Below, in pieces: positions 34,274 through 45,192 of a stretch of 64,000 bases of DNA. Source of the stretch: Streptomyces sp. PR69 (GTDB taxonomy: Bacteria; Actinomycetota; Actinomycetes; Streptomycetales; Streptomycetaceae); assembly GCF_026420845.1 (NCBI RefSeq), contig NZ_JAOWCB010000004.1, forward strand, positions 124,001-188,000, in the 5' to 3' direction. The position numbers and the translations under genes were made by a program. Every line of letters begins with the position of its first letter. Positions within the stretch are counted from its first letter, which is position 1. The notes beneath the pieces were generated by a model. That model did no database searches. It saw only the letters and a list, made by a program, of their open reading frames with translations, and was not told where the DNA came from.

Positions 34274-35316
34274 CCGCTCTGCAGATCGCCATCGGCGTTC
34301 TGACGCTGTTCACGAACGCCTTTTTCGTGGGCGCCGAGTTCGCGCTGATCTCGGTGCGCCGCAGCCAGATCGAGCCGGCGGCCCACAAGGGCAACCGGCG
34401 CGCCCGGCTCGCCCTGTGGGGACTTGAGCATCTGTCCGCGGCGATGGCCACGGCCCAGCTCGGCATCACCGTGTCCTCGCTGGTGCTTGGCGCGGTCGCC
34501 GAACCGGCCATCGCGCATCTGCTGGAGCCGCCGTTCGCGGCGGTCGGCGTGCCCGAGGGGCTGATCCACCCGATCGCGTTCGTCATCGCCCTGACGCTGG
34601 CGACGTATCTGCACATGCTGATCGGCGAGATGGTGCCGAAGAACATCGCGCTCGCCGCGCCCACGGCGACCGCGCTGGTGCTGGGCCCGCCGCTGGTGGC
34701 CCTCACCCGTGCGCTGCGCCCGGTGGTCTTCGGGATCAACGCCTTCGCCAACGCGCTGCTGCGGCTGCTCAAGGTGGAGCCCAAGGACGAGGTCGCCTCG
34801 GTGTTCACGGACGACGAACTCGCCCGGCTGGTGAAGGACTCCAGCGAGGCGGGGCTGCTCGACCCGGCGGACGGCCAGCGGCTGCAGGACGCGCTGGAGC
34901 TGGGCGCCCGCCCGGCCGGCGAGGTGATGGTGCCGCTGGGCCGGACCGTGATGGTCGGCCATGACGTCACCCCGCAGCAGCTGGAGCGCAAGGCCGCCTC
35001 CTCGGGCTTCTCCCGGCTGCCGGTGACCGGGCCTGGCGACGAGATACTCGGCTACCTCCACATCAAGGACGCCCTCGGCGTGGCCGAGCGGACCCGCCCG
35101 TTCCCGCGCAGCGCGCTCCACCCGGTGATACGGGTCGAGATCGACACTCCGCTGGACGACACGATGACCGCGATGCGCGCGGCCGGCACCCATCTGGCGG
35201 CGGTCACCGGTGAGCGGGGCACGGTGATCGGCTTTGTGACGATGGAGGATGTACTGGAGGAGCTGGTGGGCCCCGGACCTGCGACGGAGCGCCCCGAAGC
35301 GGCTAACGCCCGTTAG
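34270..35316 (+). CDS. Second CNNM/CorC-type membrane protein, shorter paralogue
   Basis: A protein of 348 residues with the same DUF21 core (GAEFALISVRRSQIEPAA, QLGITVSSLVLGAVAEPAI, MVPKNIALAAPTAT). Two CBS repeats follow (VMVPLGRTVMVGHDVTPQQL, FSRLPVTG...GYLHIKDALG, AAVTGERGTVIGFVTMEDVLEELVG). It stops after the CBS domains and lacks the CorC_HlyC domain of its partner. Its ATG overlaps the stop of the preceding gene (ATGA), indicating translational coupling. A small hairpin overlaps its own stop codon. Confidence 0.9.
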   Translation: MTALQIAIGVLTLFTNAFFVGAEFALISVRRSQIEPAAHKGNRRARLALWGLEHLSAAMATAQLGITVSSLVLGAVAEPAIAHLLEPPFAAVGVPEGLIHPIAFVIALTLATYLHMLIGEMVPKNIALAAPTATALVLGPPLVALTRALRPVVFGINAFANALLRLLKVEPKDEVASVFTDDELARLVKDSSEAGLLDPADGQRLQDALELGARPAGEVMVPLGRTVMVGHDVTPQQLERKAASSGFSRLPVTGPGDEILGYLHIKDALGVAERTRPFPRSALHPVIRVEIDTPLDDTMTAMRAAGTHLAAVTGERGTVIGFVTMEDVLEELVGPGPATERPEAANAR

Positions 35317-35317
35317 C
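35302..35317 (+). terminator. Hairpin across the stop codon of the CNNM pair
   Basis: GCTAACG-CC-CGTTAGC is a perfect 7-bp inverted repeat covering the last codons and the TAG stop. It has no U-tract. It probably ends the CNNM operon before the mutA promoter. Confidence 0.5.
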
Positions 35318-35361
35318 AAGGTCACAGCTTTCGCCTCTGCTGCACCTTTGCGGGGTTGCCC

Positions 35362-35373
35362 TAGCATCTGAGC
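35362..35373 (+). promoter_or_regulatory. Probable -10 element for a leaderless mutA transcript
   Basis: TAGCAT fits the actinobacterial -10 pattern TANNNT and is followed by exactly six bases before the mutA ATG. No Shine-Dalgarno sequence is present. Transcription would therefore start at or next to the start codon. Confidence 0.45.
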
Positions 35374-37277
35374 ATGACGGTCCTCCCCGACAACGGGTTC
35401 TCGCCGGCCGCCGAATTCCCGAACGCATCCCATGAGCAGTGGCAGCGCCTCGTCGGCACGGTGCTGCGCAAAGCGGGCAAGGACGTTCCGGACGACGCGG
35501 CCGAGAACATGCTGTCCACCGCCCTGGAGGACGGGCTTGCCACCCGTCCCCTCTATACGGCTGGCACAGCGGCCGACGGCGTCGCAGGCACGGCCGAGGC
35601 CACGGGGTACCCCGGATTCGCCCCGTTCACCCGCGGCGGCAGGCCCGAGGGTTCCGCGGCCGGCGGCTGGGATGTGCGCCAGCGCCATGACCGTCCGGAC
35701 CCCGTCCGGGCCAACGAGGCGGTGCTGGCCGATCTGGAGAACGGCGTCACCTCGCTCTGGCTGTCGGCCGGGGCCGCGGGGGTGCCCGTCTCCTCCCTGG
35801 CCACGGCGCTGGAGGGCGTCTATCTCGACCTCGCGCCCGTCGTACTGGACGCGGGCGCGGACTTCGACGCCGCGGCGCGCGCTCTGCTGCGGCTGTACGA
35901 GGAGCGCGGCGTGCCCCCCGAGGCGGCGCTCGGCAATCTGGGCGCGGACCCGCTGGGACACGCTGCCCGTACGGGCGGCCATGCGGCGGTCGACGGCGGC
36001 ATGGCGGCCGCCGCCGAGCTGGCCCGGCTGTGCGCCGAGCGGCATCCGCGGCTGCGGGCCGTCGTCGTCGACGCGATGCCGTACCACGAGGCTGGCGCCT
36101 CGCCCGCCCAGGAGCTGGGCTGCTCACTGGCGACGGGCGTGGCCTGGCTGCGCACCCTCACGGCCGCGGGGCTGTCGGCGCAGGCGGCCTGCGGGCAGCT
36201 GGAGTTCCGTTACGCGGCCACGGCCGACCAGTTCCTCACCATCGCCAAGCTGCGGGCCGCGCGCCGGCTGTGGGCGCGCGTCGCCGAGGTGTGCGGCGTC
36301 CAGGGCCCGGGCGGCGCACAGCGCCAGCACGCGGTCACCTCGCCGGTGATGATGACCCGGCGCGACCCGTGGGTGAACATGCTGCGCACCGCCGTCGCCT
36401 CGCTCGCGGCGGGCGTCGGCGGCGCGGACGCGGTCACCGTGCTGCCGTTCGACCACGCACTGGGGCTGCCGGACGCGTTCGCGCGCCGTATCGCCCGCAA
36501 CACCTCGACGATCCTGCTGGAGGAGTCGCACCTGGGGCGGGTCATCGACCCCGCGGGCGGCTCCTGGTACGTCGAGCAGCTCACGAGCGAACTGGCCGCG
36601 GCCGCCTGGGAGCAGTTCCGGGACATCGAGCGGGCCGGCGGCCAGGCGGCGGCGCTGCGCGACGGGCTGATCGCCGAGCGGCTGGGCGCGACCTGGGAAG
36701 CCCGTAAGAAGAAGCTGGCGACGCGCCGTGAACCGGTCACCGGCGTCAGTGAGTTCCCGCTGCTCGCCGAGCCGGCCGTGGAGCGCGAGCCCGCTCCCGT
36801 ACCGCCTTCGGGCGGGCTGCCGCGGGTGCGCCGCGACGAGGCGTACGAGGCGCTGCGGGCCCGCTCCGACGCGCATCTGGCCGCCACGGGCGCACGTCCG
36901 CGGGTCTTCCTCGCCGCGCTGGGCCCGGCCGCCGCGCACACCGCGCGCGCCACGTTCGCGGCCAACCTCTTCCAGGCGGGCGGCATCGAGCCCGTGCACG
37001 AGCCGGTGTCCGTGGACGCCGCGTCGGCGGCGGACGCGTTCACCGCGAGCGGCGCCGCCGTCGCGTGCATCTGCTCCAGCGACGCGCTCTACGCCGAGCA
37101 GGCGGCCGAGGTCGCCAAGGCGCTGAAGTCGGCGGGCGCGCGGCAGGTGTTCCTCGCCGGACGCCCCGGCGAGCAGCGCGAAACCTATGAACGGGCCGGG
37201 GTCGACGCGTTCGCCGTCGCGGGCGGTGACGCGGTCGCCGTGCTGAGTGCCGTGCTCGACCGGATCGGAGTGGCGTG

Positions 37278-37278
<1 letters not shown>
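35374..37278 (+). CDS. mutA: Methylmalonyl-CoA mutase, small (beta) subunit
   Basis: A protein of 634 residues, the non-catalytic partner of the B12-dependent mutase that interconverts succinyl-CoA and (R)-methylmalonyl-CoA. This links propionate catabolism and polyketide extender supply. It has the mutase barrel fold ([74 protein letters not shown]). A C-terminal B12-binding-like domain lacks the D-x-H-x-x-G cobalamin motif found in the large subunit. It overlaps the large-subunit gene at TGATG. Known symbols for this subunit vary (mutA, scpA-like). Confidence 0.93.
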
Positions 37279-39491
<2,213 letters not shown>

Positions 39492-39495
39492 GCCG

Positions 39496-40494
39496 GTGGG
39501 CCTGCCTGTGCCGACGATCGACATCGACAGTTATGTGAAGGGCGTGCGGGAGGGCTCGCGTGCGTATGTCGCGCGGGCCGTCACGCTCGTGGAGTCCACT
39601 CGGGCCGACCACCGCGCTCTCGCACAGCAGTTGCTCACCGAACTGCTGCCGTATGCGGGGACGGCCCGCCGCGTGGGGGTCAGCGGGGTGCCCGGGGTCG
39701 GCAAGTCGACCTTCATCGACGCGCTGGGCACCATGCTGACGGGCCTGGGGCACCGGGTCGCGGTGCTGGCGGTGGACCCGTCGTCCAGCCGCACCGGCGG
39801 CTCCATCCTCGGCGACAAGACGCGGATGGAGCGGCTGTCGGCCGACCCCGCGGCGTTCGTCCGCCCCTCCCCCACGTCGGGGACGCTGGGCGGGGTGGCC
39901 AAGGCCACGCGCGAGTCCATCGTGGTGATGGAGGCGGCCGGGTACGACGTGGTGCTGGTGGAGACCGTGGGCGTCGGCCAGTCCGAGACCGCGGTCGCGG
40001 GCATGGTCGACACCTTTCTGCTGCTCACCCTGGCCCGCACCGGCGACCAGCTGCAGGGCATCAAGAAGGGTGTGCTGGAGCTCGCGGACGTCATCGCCGT
40101 CAACAAGGCGGACGGCCCGCATGAACGGGACGCCCGCGCCGCCGCCCGCGAACTGGCGGGTGCGCTGCGGCTGATGCACCCGGCCGACGCGGCGTGGACG
40201 CCGCCGGTGCTGTCGTGCAGCGCCCGGGAGTCCGCGGGCCTGGATGTGCTGTGGGAGCGGGTGGAGCAGCACCGGGCGCTGCTGGACTCCACGGGGCGGC
40301 TGGCCGCCAAGCGCCGCGAGCAGCAGGTCGAGTGGGTCTGGTCGATGGTCCACGACGAGCTGCTGGGCAGGCTGCGCGCGCATCCTGGCGTACGGGACCT
40401 GGCGCCCGCGCTGGAACAGCGGGTCCGCGCGGGCGAGCTGACGGCCACGCTGGCGGCGGAGCAGATCCTGAACGAGTTCGGCGGGCGGGGGTAG
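39496..40494 (+). CDS. meaB: Methylmalonyl-CoA mutase-associated GTPase MeaB
   Basis: A protein of 332 residues, the SIMIBI-class GTPase that protects the mutase and gates delivery of adenosylcobalamin. The Walker A motif is GVPGVGKS (64-71), followed by [34 protein letters not shown] and VNKADG (NKxD). The C-terminal region holds the dimerisation arm. It is the third gene of the mutAB-meaB operon. A GTG four codons further in (39508) is an alternative start; neither has a strong ribosome binding site, consistent with coupling to mutB. Confidence 0.94.
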   Translation: MGLPVPTIDIDSYVKGVREGSRAYVARAVTLVESTRADHRALAQQLLTELLPYAGTARRVGVSGVPGVGKSTFIDALGTMLTGLGHRVAVLAVDPSSSRTGGSILGDKTRMERLSADPAAFVRPSPTSGTLGGVAKATRESIVVMEAAGYDVVLVETVGVGQSETAVAGMVDTFLLLTLARTGDQLQGIKKGVLELADVIAVNKADGPHERDARAAARELAGALRLMHPADAAWTPPVLSCSARESAGLDVLWERVEQHRALLDSTGRLAAKRREQQVEWVWSMVHDELLGRLRAHPGVRDLAPALEQRVRAGELTATLAAEQILNEFGGRG

Positions 40495-40806
40495 CCGCGG
40501 CCTTCCCGTGACCGGGGGCGAGCCCCCAGACCCCCGGTACGGCCTCCGGCCGCGTCCTCAAGCTCCCCCCGGCTCCTCCCCCAGCTGCCCGCTGGGGGGG
40601 GAGATCGAGGCGCGGGGGCCGGAAACCCAGCCCCGCCGGCACTTGAGGCACAGGGACCAGAACCCAGCCCAGCCGGCGATTGAGGCGCAGGGCCAGAACC
40701 CAAGCCTCGTGGGGGTACCCCCGGACGGAGTCTGGGGCAGATTGAGGCGCGGGGGTCCGGGGGCAGAGCCCCCCGTAAACGGGGTCTGGGGGCGGAGCCC
40801 CCAGAT
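40495..40806. repeat. Intergenic repeat block between meaB and the kinase gene
   Basis: 312 bases without a gene, between convergent operons. Hairpins GGGGGCGAGCCCCC (40514-40527) and CTGGGGGCGGAGCCCCCAG (40786-40804) bracket degenerate copies of the phrase CAGCCCCGCCGGCACTTGAG at about 40629, 40665 and 40740. It has the same two repeat types as 3192-3790. The outer hairpins lie next to the stop codons and probably terminate both operons. Confidence 0.7.
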
Positions 40807-41922
40807 CTACGCTCCGACCGCCGCCGGCAGTCTCACCTCGAACCGGCACCCGCCGGTCACATTCCGCACATCCGCCCGGCCCTCATGCGCCTCGACGATG
40901 CCGCGCACAATCGCCAGCCCCAGCCCCGCCCCGGCCGGCGGCGTCCGCGCCTGGCTGCCGCGCCAGCCCGTGTCGAAGACCCGCGGCAGGTCCTCCTCCG
41001 GAATGCCGCCGCAGCCGTCGGTGACGGACAGCACCACCCACTCCTCGCGGCGCTCCGCGGCGACGGCGACCGTGCCGTCCGCGGGGGTCCTGCGGATGGC
41101 GTTCACCAGCAGATTGGCCAGTACCCGCGTCATCTCCTTGCCGTCCACCTCCACCGGCACCGGCTCCACCCGGTCGCCGACGAGCCGTACGCCGTGCTCG
41201 CGGGCCAGCGGGTCGGCCCCGGCCAGTGCCTCGCCAACCAGGTCGTACACGGACATCCGGGTGGGGGTGAGGGCGAGCGCGCCCGCGTGGATGCGGGAGA
41301 GCTCGAAGAGATCTCCGACCATGGCGTTGAGCCGGTCCACCTCGGTGCGCATCCGGGTGAAGTACCGCTCCGGGTCCTGCACCACGCCGTCCTCCAGCGC
41401 CTCGGACATGGCCCGCAGCCCGGCGAGCGGCGTCCGCAGATCGTGGGAGATCCAGGCGACGAGCTCCCGGCGCGAGGCCTCCAGCGCCCGCTCGCGCTCC
41501 CGTGAGGCGGCGAGCTTCTCGCTGGTGGCGGCCAGCTCACGGCTCAGCTCGGCCAGCTCGGCGGTGGGGGCCCGGTGGGGGGCGGAGAACGCGCCGCCCT
41601 CGCCGAACGACCGCGCCGCCTGCGTCAGCTCCCGGCTGCGGGCCACGACCCAGCGGCCCAGCAGCAGCGCGACGGCCAGCGAGACGACCGCGGCCATCGC
41701 CACCACCATGGTGACGACCTTGAGGTCGTGCGGGGACAGGAACATCGCCTGCGCCACGGCGAGCGTGCCCGCGAGCATCGCGATGACCGTCACCGCGGCG
41801 ACGACCGTGAGCGACACGGCGACGGAGCGGTGCCTCAGCAGCCGCAGCGCGGCCGCGCCGAGCAGCCCGGCGAGACCGGCGCCCAGCAGGGCGAAGAAGG
41901 CGATCAGCAGCAGGTCGCGCAC
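40807..41922 (-). CDS. Sensor histidine kinase
   Basis: A protein of 371 residues. Three N-terminal hydrophobic helices (LLLIAFFALLGAGLAGLLGAA, VAVSLTVVAAVTVIAMLAGTL, VVTMVVAMAAVVSLAVALLLG) occur with almost no extracytoplasmic domain. This suggests sensing in or at the membrane. A HAMP-like segment and coiled coil precede the H-box AWISHDLRTPLAGLR (H160). The ATPase domain has LLVNAIRRTP, VTDGCGGIPEEDL and GAGLGLAIVRGIVEAHEG. It starts 4 bases after its response regulator gene. No adjacent target gene suggests the signal. Confidence 0.92.
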   Translation of the reverse strand: MRDLLLIAFFALLGAGLAGLLGAAALRLLRHRSVAVSLTVVAAVTVIAMLAGTLAVAQAMFLSPHDLKVVTMVVAMAAVVSLAVALLLGRWVVARSRELTQAARSFGEGGAFSAPHRAPTAELAELSRELAATSEKLAASRERERALEASRRELVAWISHDLRTPLAGLRAMSEALEDGVVQDPERYFTRMRTEVDRLNAMVGDLFELSRIHAGALALTPTRMSVYDLVGEALAGADPLAREHGVRLVGDRVEPVPVEVDGKEMTRVLANLLVNAIRRTPADGTVAVAAERREEWVVLSVTDGCGGIPEEDLPRVFDTGWRGSQARTPPAGAGLGLAIVRGIVEAHEGRADVRNVTGGCRFEVRLPAAVGA

Positions 41923-41926
41923 GGGC

Positions 41927-42709
41927 TCAGACCTCTTCCCGGGCGACGGGCCGGCCGGCGGCGGGACCGTGGGGCGCTGCGGGGCCCTGGGAGCCGGCCG
42001 AGACGTCCTGGGGGACGTCGAAGCGGTAGCCCACGCCCCACACCGTCTGGATCAGCCGCGGGCGGGCCGGATCGTCCTCGATCTTGCCGCGCAGCCTCCG
42101 CACATGGACGGTCACCGTGGACAGATCGCCGAACTCCCAGCCCCACACCTCGTGCATCAGCTGCTCCCGGCCGATCGCCTGGCCGGGGTGGAGCATCAGA
42201 TGGGCGAGCAGATCGAACTCCCGGAGCGTCAGGCCCAGTTCCCGCCCGTCCTTGACCGCCCGCCGCGCCGCCGGGTCCAGCACGATGCCCGCGGCCCGCA
42301 GCTTCGGCCCTGTACGCCGCCGCCCGTCCGCACCGCCAGGCCCGCCGTGCCTGCGCAGCACGGACTCCACCCGCAGCACCAGCTCACGCGGGCTGAACGG
42401 CTTGGTCACATAGTCGTCGGCGCCGAGCTCCAGTCCGAGGATGCGGTCGTCCTCGTCACCGCGCGCGGTCAGCATGATCACCGGCACCGGGGGCGCGTCG
42501 CCCGCCCTGAGCCGCCTGCACACCTCCAGCCCGTCCATCCCGGGGAGCATCAGATCGAGCACCACCAGATCGTGCCGCCGCCCGGCGGCCAGCCGGAGCG
42601 CCTCAAGCCCGTCCGCGGCCCGGTCCACATGGAACCCGGCCCGCTCCAGATAGCCGGTGACGACCTCGGCGACGGTGGGATCGTCGTCGACGACCAGAAT
42701 GCTGTGCAT
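41927..42709 (-). CDS. OmpR-family response regulator
   Basis: A protein of 260 residues. Receiver with acidic DDD (8-10), phospho-acceptor D52 (LVVLDLMLPGMDG), VIMLTARGDEDD and TKPFSPREL. The winged-helix effector shows LTLREFDLLAHLMLHPGQAIGREQLMHEVWGW and STVTVHVRRLRGKIE...QTVWGVGYRF. A Pro/Ala/Gly tail ends the protein. GGGGAG precedes the ATG at 42709. It is the first gene of a two-gene operon with the kinase. Confidence 0.93.
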   Translation of the reverse strand: MHSILVVDDDPTVAEVVTGYLERAGFHVDRAADGLEALRLAAGRRHDLVVLDLMLPGMDGLEVCRRLRAGDAPPVPVIMLTARGDEDDRILGLELGADDYVTKPFSPRELVLRVESVLRRHGGPGGADGRRRTGPKLRAAGIVLDPAARRAVKDGRELGLTLREFDLLAHLMLHPGQAIGREQLMHEVWGWEFGDLSTVTVHVRRLRGKIEDDPARPRLIQTVWGVGYRFDVPQDVSAGSQGPAAPHGPAAGRPVAREEV

Positions 42710-42837
42710 CTCCCCAGTGTCCCCGCCCGCATGGCGTGCCGAGGGCCCCGGGGCCTTACGAAACGGTGACGCCGGCGGACTCCCCTGCTCCCCCGGGGAT
42801 GTCCGATCCGTTCAAGACCGCGGCCCGTGCCCGGGCA

Positions 42838-42843
42838 TACGGT
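42838..42843 (+). promoter_or_regulatory. Possible -10 element for a leaderless VOC gene
   Basis: TACGGT fits TANNNT and stands seven bases before the ATG at 42851. No Shine-Dalgarno sequence is visible, so the mRNA may be leaderless. Confidence 0.35.
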
Positions 42844-42850
42844 CGACGGC

Positions 42851-43255
42851 ATGACCGCGCAACCGACTCCACGACTCGACGCCATCGGACTGGTCGTCTC
42901 CGACATGGCCGCCTCGCTCGCCTTCTACCGCCGTCTCGGTCTGGACGTCCCCGCAGCCGCCGACTCCGCGCCGCACGTGGAAGCCGTGCTGCCCGGCGGC
43001 CTGCGGGTGCTCTGGGACACCGAGGAGACGCTCCGCTCGTTCGACCCGCACTGGACCCGGCCGTCCGGCGGCGGCCGCCTGGGCCTCGCTTTCCTGTGCG
43101 CCTGCCCCGAGGAGGTCGACTCCGTGTACGCGGATCTCGTCGCCGCGGGCTGCCGCGGGCATCTGAAGCCGTGGGACGCCTTCTGGGGCCAGCGCTACGC
43201 GGTCGTGCTGGACCCCGACGGCTGTGAGGTCTCGCTCTTCGCCAACTCCGCATAG
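42851..43255 (+). CDS. VOC-family (glyoxalase/bleomycin-resistance fold) protein
   Basis: A protein of 134 residues with two beta-alpha-beta-beta-beta repeats of the vicinal oxygen chelate fold: LDAIGLVVSDMAASLAFYRRLGLDV, then FLCACPEEVDSVYADLVAAGCRG and YAVVLDPDGCEVSLFA. Members bind metal and act as lyases, dioxygenases or drug-binding proteins; the substrate cannot be inferred. The ATG at 42851 is preferred over one eight codons upstream. Its last 61 bases overlap the 3' end of a convergent AraC-type gene. Confidence 0.85.
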   Translation: MTAQPTPRLDAIGLVVSDMAASLAFYRRLGLDVPAAADSAPHVEAVLPGGLRVLWDTEETLRSFDPHWTRPSGGGRLGLAFLCACPEEVDSVYADLVAAGCRGHLKPWDAFWGQRYAVVLDPDGCEVSLFANSA

Positions 43256-43923
43256 GCCCCGAGAGTCATCCCGGCGAGCTCCCGCATTTCGCGGGCGAGA
43301 TGCGCCTGATCGGCACAGCCTAAAGCCGCTGCCACCTCCGCGAAGGGCATGCCGCGGCGTACGAGGCGCAGCGCACGCTGCAGGCGCAGCACCCGGGCCA
43401 GCGTCTTGGGTCCGTAGCCGAAGGCGTCCAGACAGCGGCGGTGCAGCTGGCGGACGCCGAGGCCGGCCGCGGCGGCCGTGCCGCCCGCCTCCAGCAGCCG
43501 GACCACGGCGGCGGTCAGCGCATCCGGCGGCCCCGCGGCGGCCGCCCGGCGCAGCGCCTCGGCTTCCAGCGCCGCCGCCGGACCCGCGGCTCGCTCGACG
43601 CGGGCGGCGAGCCGCCGGGCGTCCGCCGCGCCGCACAGGTCCGAGAGGTTCACCCTCTGGTCGCGCAGCTCATGCGCCGGCACTCCCAGGAGCGGCGGGC
43701 CGGTCCCGGGCGCGAAGCGCACCCCGGCGAAGCGCTCGCCGAGGGCGGGGTCGGGCCGGTGCGCCCGGGTGTCGGGGCCCGCGACGAGCAGCCGGCCGCC
43801 AGCCCAGATCAGGTCCACGCATCCGTCGGGCAGCACGGGCAGCGCCCGGCCGGCCGCCCCGCTGTCCCGGACGGCCGTCCAGACGACTGCTCCCGCAAGC
43901 CTCGACGGCCGCTCCGCGTACAT
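43195..43923 (-). CDS. AraC-family transcriptional regulator
   Basis: A protein of 242 residues. The N-terminal part resembles the DUF6597-type domain of AraC regulators (LPVLPDGCVDLIWAGGRLLVAGPDTRAH). The C-terminal double HTH includes GLGVRQLHRRCLDAFGYGPKTLARVLRLQRALRLV and FAEVAAALGCADQAHLAREMRELAGMT. AAGGAAGGGG lies before the ATG at 43923. The gene is convergent with, and overlaps by 61 bases, the VOC gene, which it may regulate; such AraC-VOC pairs are often found together. Confidence 0.87.
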   Translation of the reverse strand: MYAERPSRLAGAVVWTAVRDSGAAGRALPVLPDGCVDLIWAGGRLLVAGPDTRAHRPDPALGERFAGVRFAPGTGPPLLGVPAHELRDQRVNLSDLCGAADARRLAARVERAAGPAAALEAEALRRAAAAGPPDALTAAVVRLLEAGGTAAAAGLGVRQLHRRCLDAFGYGPKTLARVLRLQRALRLVRRGMPFAEVAAALGCADQAHLAREMRELAGMTLGAYAELAKSETSQPSGSSTTA

Positions 43924-43948
43924 GCTCGCGCCCCTTCCTTCGCTGCGC

Positions 43949-45175
43949 TCAGCTCCTGTGGTCGCCGCCGTCGCGGGTCTCATGGGCCGAGCCGCTGTCC
44001 CGGCCGCCGTCCCGGCCGCTGTCCTGGCCATTCGCCCTGCCGTTCGCGCGACCGTGCTCCCGGCTTGTGTGCAGCCGGCCCCGTACGTCGTCGGGCGGCA
44101 GGAACTTCGACCACCGTTCCGGGAACTCCGACGGCATGTCCGCGCCGCCCTCGTCGTCGTCCTCCGCCTCCGCCGCCTCCTCCGCGGCCCTCGCCCGGGC
44201 GACGATCGCCGCGGCCTCGGCGGCGCGGACGCGTACGTTCGCGGCGCGGGCCGCGGCGGTGGCGACCGAGGGCCAGACGCGGTCGATCGCCGCGTTGACG
44301 GCCGCGCCGACGAGGACCGCGAAGGCGGAGATGCCGATCCACAGCAGGACGGCGATCGGCGCGGCGAGGGAGCCGTAGATCGTCGGGCCCTCCACCGTGT
44401 TGGTGAGGTAGATGCGCAGCAGGAAGCTGCCGAGCACCCACATCCCGAGCGCCACCAGCGCTCCCGGCACATCCTCGATCCACGGGGAGCGCACCGGCAC
44501 GGACACGTGGTAGAGCGTGGTGAGGAAGGCCACCGACAGCAGGATCACCACCGGCCAGTACAGGACTGCGACGACTTCCGTGCCCCACGGGATGATCTCC
44601 ACGACCCGGTCGGGGCCGACCACGGCGAGCGGCAGCACCACCGCGCCGATCACCAGGGCGACGAGATAGAGCAGAAAGGCGAGCAGCCGGGTGGCGACGA
44701 TGCCGCGGTGCCCGTCGAGGCCGTACATCACGGTGATGGTGTCGACGAAGACGTTCACCGCACGCGAGCCCGACCACAGGGCGATCGCGAAGCCGATGGA
44801 GATGATGTCGGGCCGCCCGCCCTTGGTGATGTCGTCGAGCAGCGGCCTGGCGATCTCGTCGACGCCGCGCTCGGACAGTACCGTGCCCACGGCGCTGAGG
44901 ATGTTGGACTCGATGGAGGCGACGGTGGTGGTGTCGGTCCACTCGTCGATATAGCCCAGCAGGCCGATCATCCCGAGCAGCAGCGGCGGCAGGGACAGCA
45001 GGGTGAAGAACGCGGCCTCGGCCGCGAGACCGAGGATGCGGTACTCGATGCACGAGTTGACCGTGTCCTTCAGCAGCAGCCAGGCCATCTTCCGCTTGGA
45101 GACATTGCGGTAGAGGACCCGGGCCCGGTGGAGCCTGCCCGGGGGCCTCTGGGGTGTTTCATTTGCTGCCTGCAC
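43949..45175 (-). CDS. YihY/virulence factor BrkB family membrane protein
   Basis: A protein of 408 residues. The conserved YihY core spans about 35-310 with six membrane helices, including LGLAAEAAFFTLLSLPPLLLGMIGLLG, ISIGFAIALWSGSRAVNVFVDTITVMYG, LLAFLLYLVALVIGAVVLPLAVV, VLYWPVVILLSVAFLTTLYH, VPGALVALGMWVLGSFLLRIYLT and LAAPIAVLLWIGISAFAVLVGA. The C-terminal 90 residues are cytoplasmic, charged and low-complexity (Ala/Arg, then RANGRANGQDSGRDGGRD). The function is not established despite the historical ribonuclease BN label. Start is uncertain: GTG at 45175 abuts AAGGAG with almost no spacer; an ATG at 45088 is an alternative. Confidence 0.88.
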   Translation of the reverse strand: MQAANETPQRPPGRLHRARVLYRNVSKRKMAWLLLKDTVNSCIEYRILGLAAEAAFFTLLSLPPLLLGMIGLLGYIDEWTDTTTVASIESNILSAVGTVLSERGVDEIARPLLDDITKGGRPDIISIGFAIALWSGSRAVNVFVDTITVMYGLDGHRGIVATRLLAFLLYLVALVIGAVVLPLAVVGPDRVVEIIPWGTEVVAVLYWPVVILLSVAFLTTLYHVSVPVRSPWIEDVPGALVALGMWVLGSFLLRIYLTNTVEGPTIYGSLAAPIAVLLWIGISAFAVLVGAAVNAAIDRVWPSVATAAARAANVRVRAAEAAAIVARARAAEEAAEAEDDDEGGADMPSEFPERWSKFLPPDDVRGRLHTSREHGRANGRANGQDSGRDGGRDSGSAHETRDGGDHRS

Positions 45176-45180
45176 CTCCT

Positions 45181-45186
45181 TACCGT
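45181..45186 (+). promoter_or_regulatory. Possible -10 element for a leaderless acyl-CoA dehydrogenase gene
   Basis: TACCGT fits TANNNT and stands exactly six bases before the ATG at 45193, with no Shine-Dalgarno sequence. The divergent BrkB gene begins only 17 bases away, so the promoter would overlap that gene's translation start region. Confidence 0.4.
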
Positions 45187-45192
45187 ATCCGC

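Noticed and set aside
35317..35373. Cobalamin riboswitch for the B12-dependent mutase operon
   Set aside because: Only 57 bases separate the genes and no B12-box-like sequence is seen.
33550..36087. 845-residue open frame on the minus strand
   Set aside because: It is antisense to both CNNM genes and mutA. Its composition is typical of a shadow frame and it has no motif.
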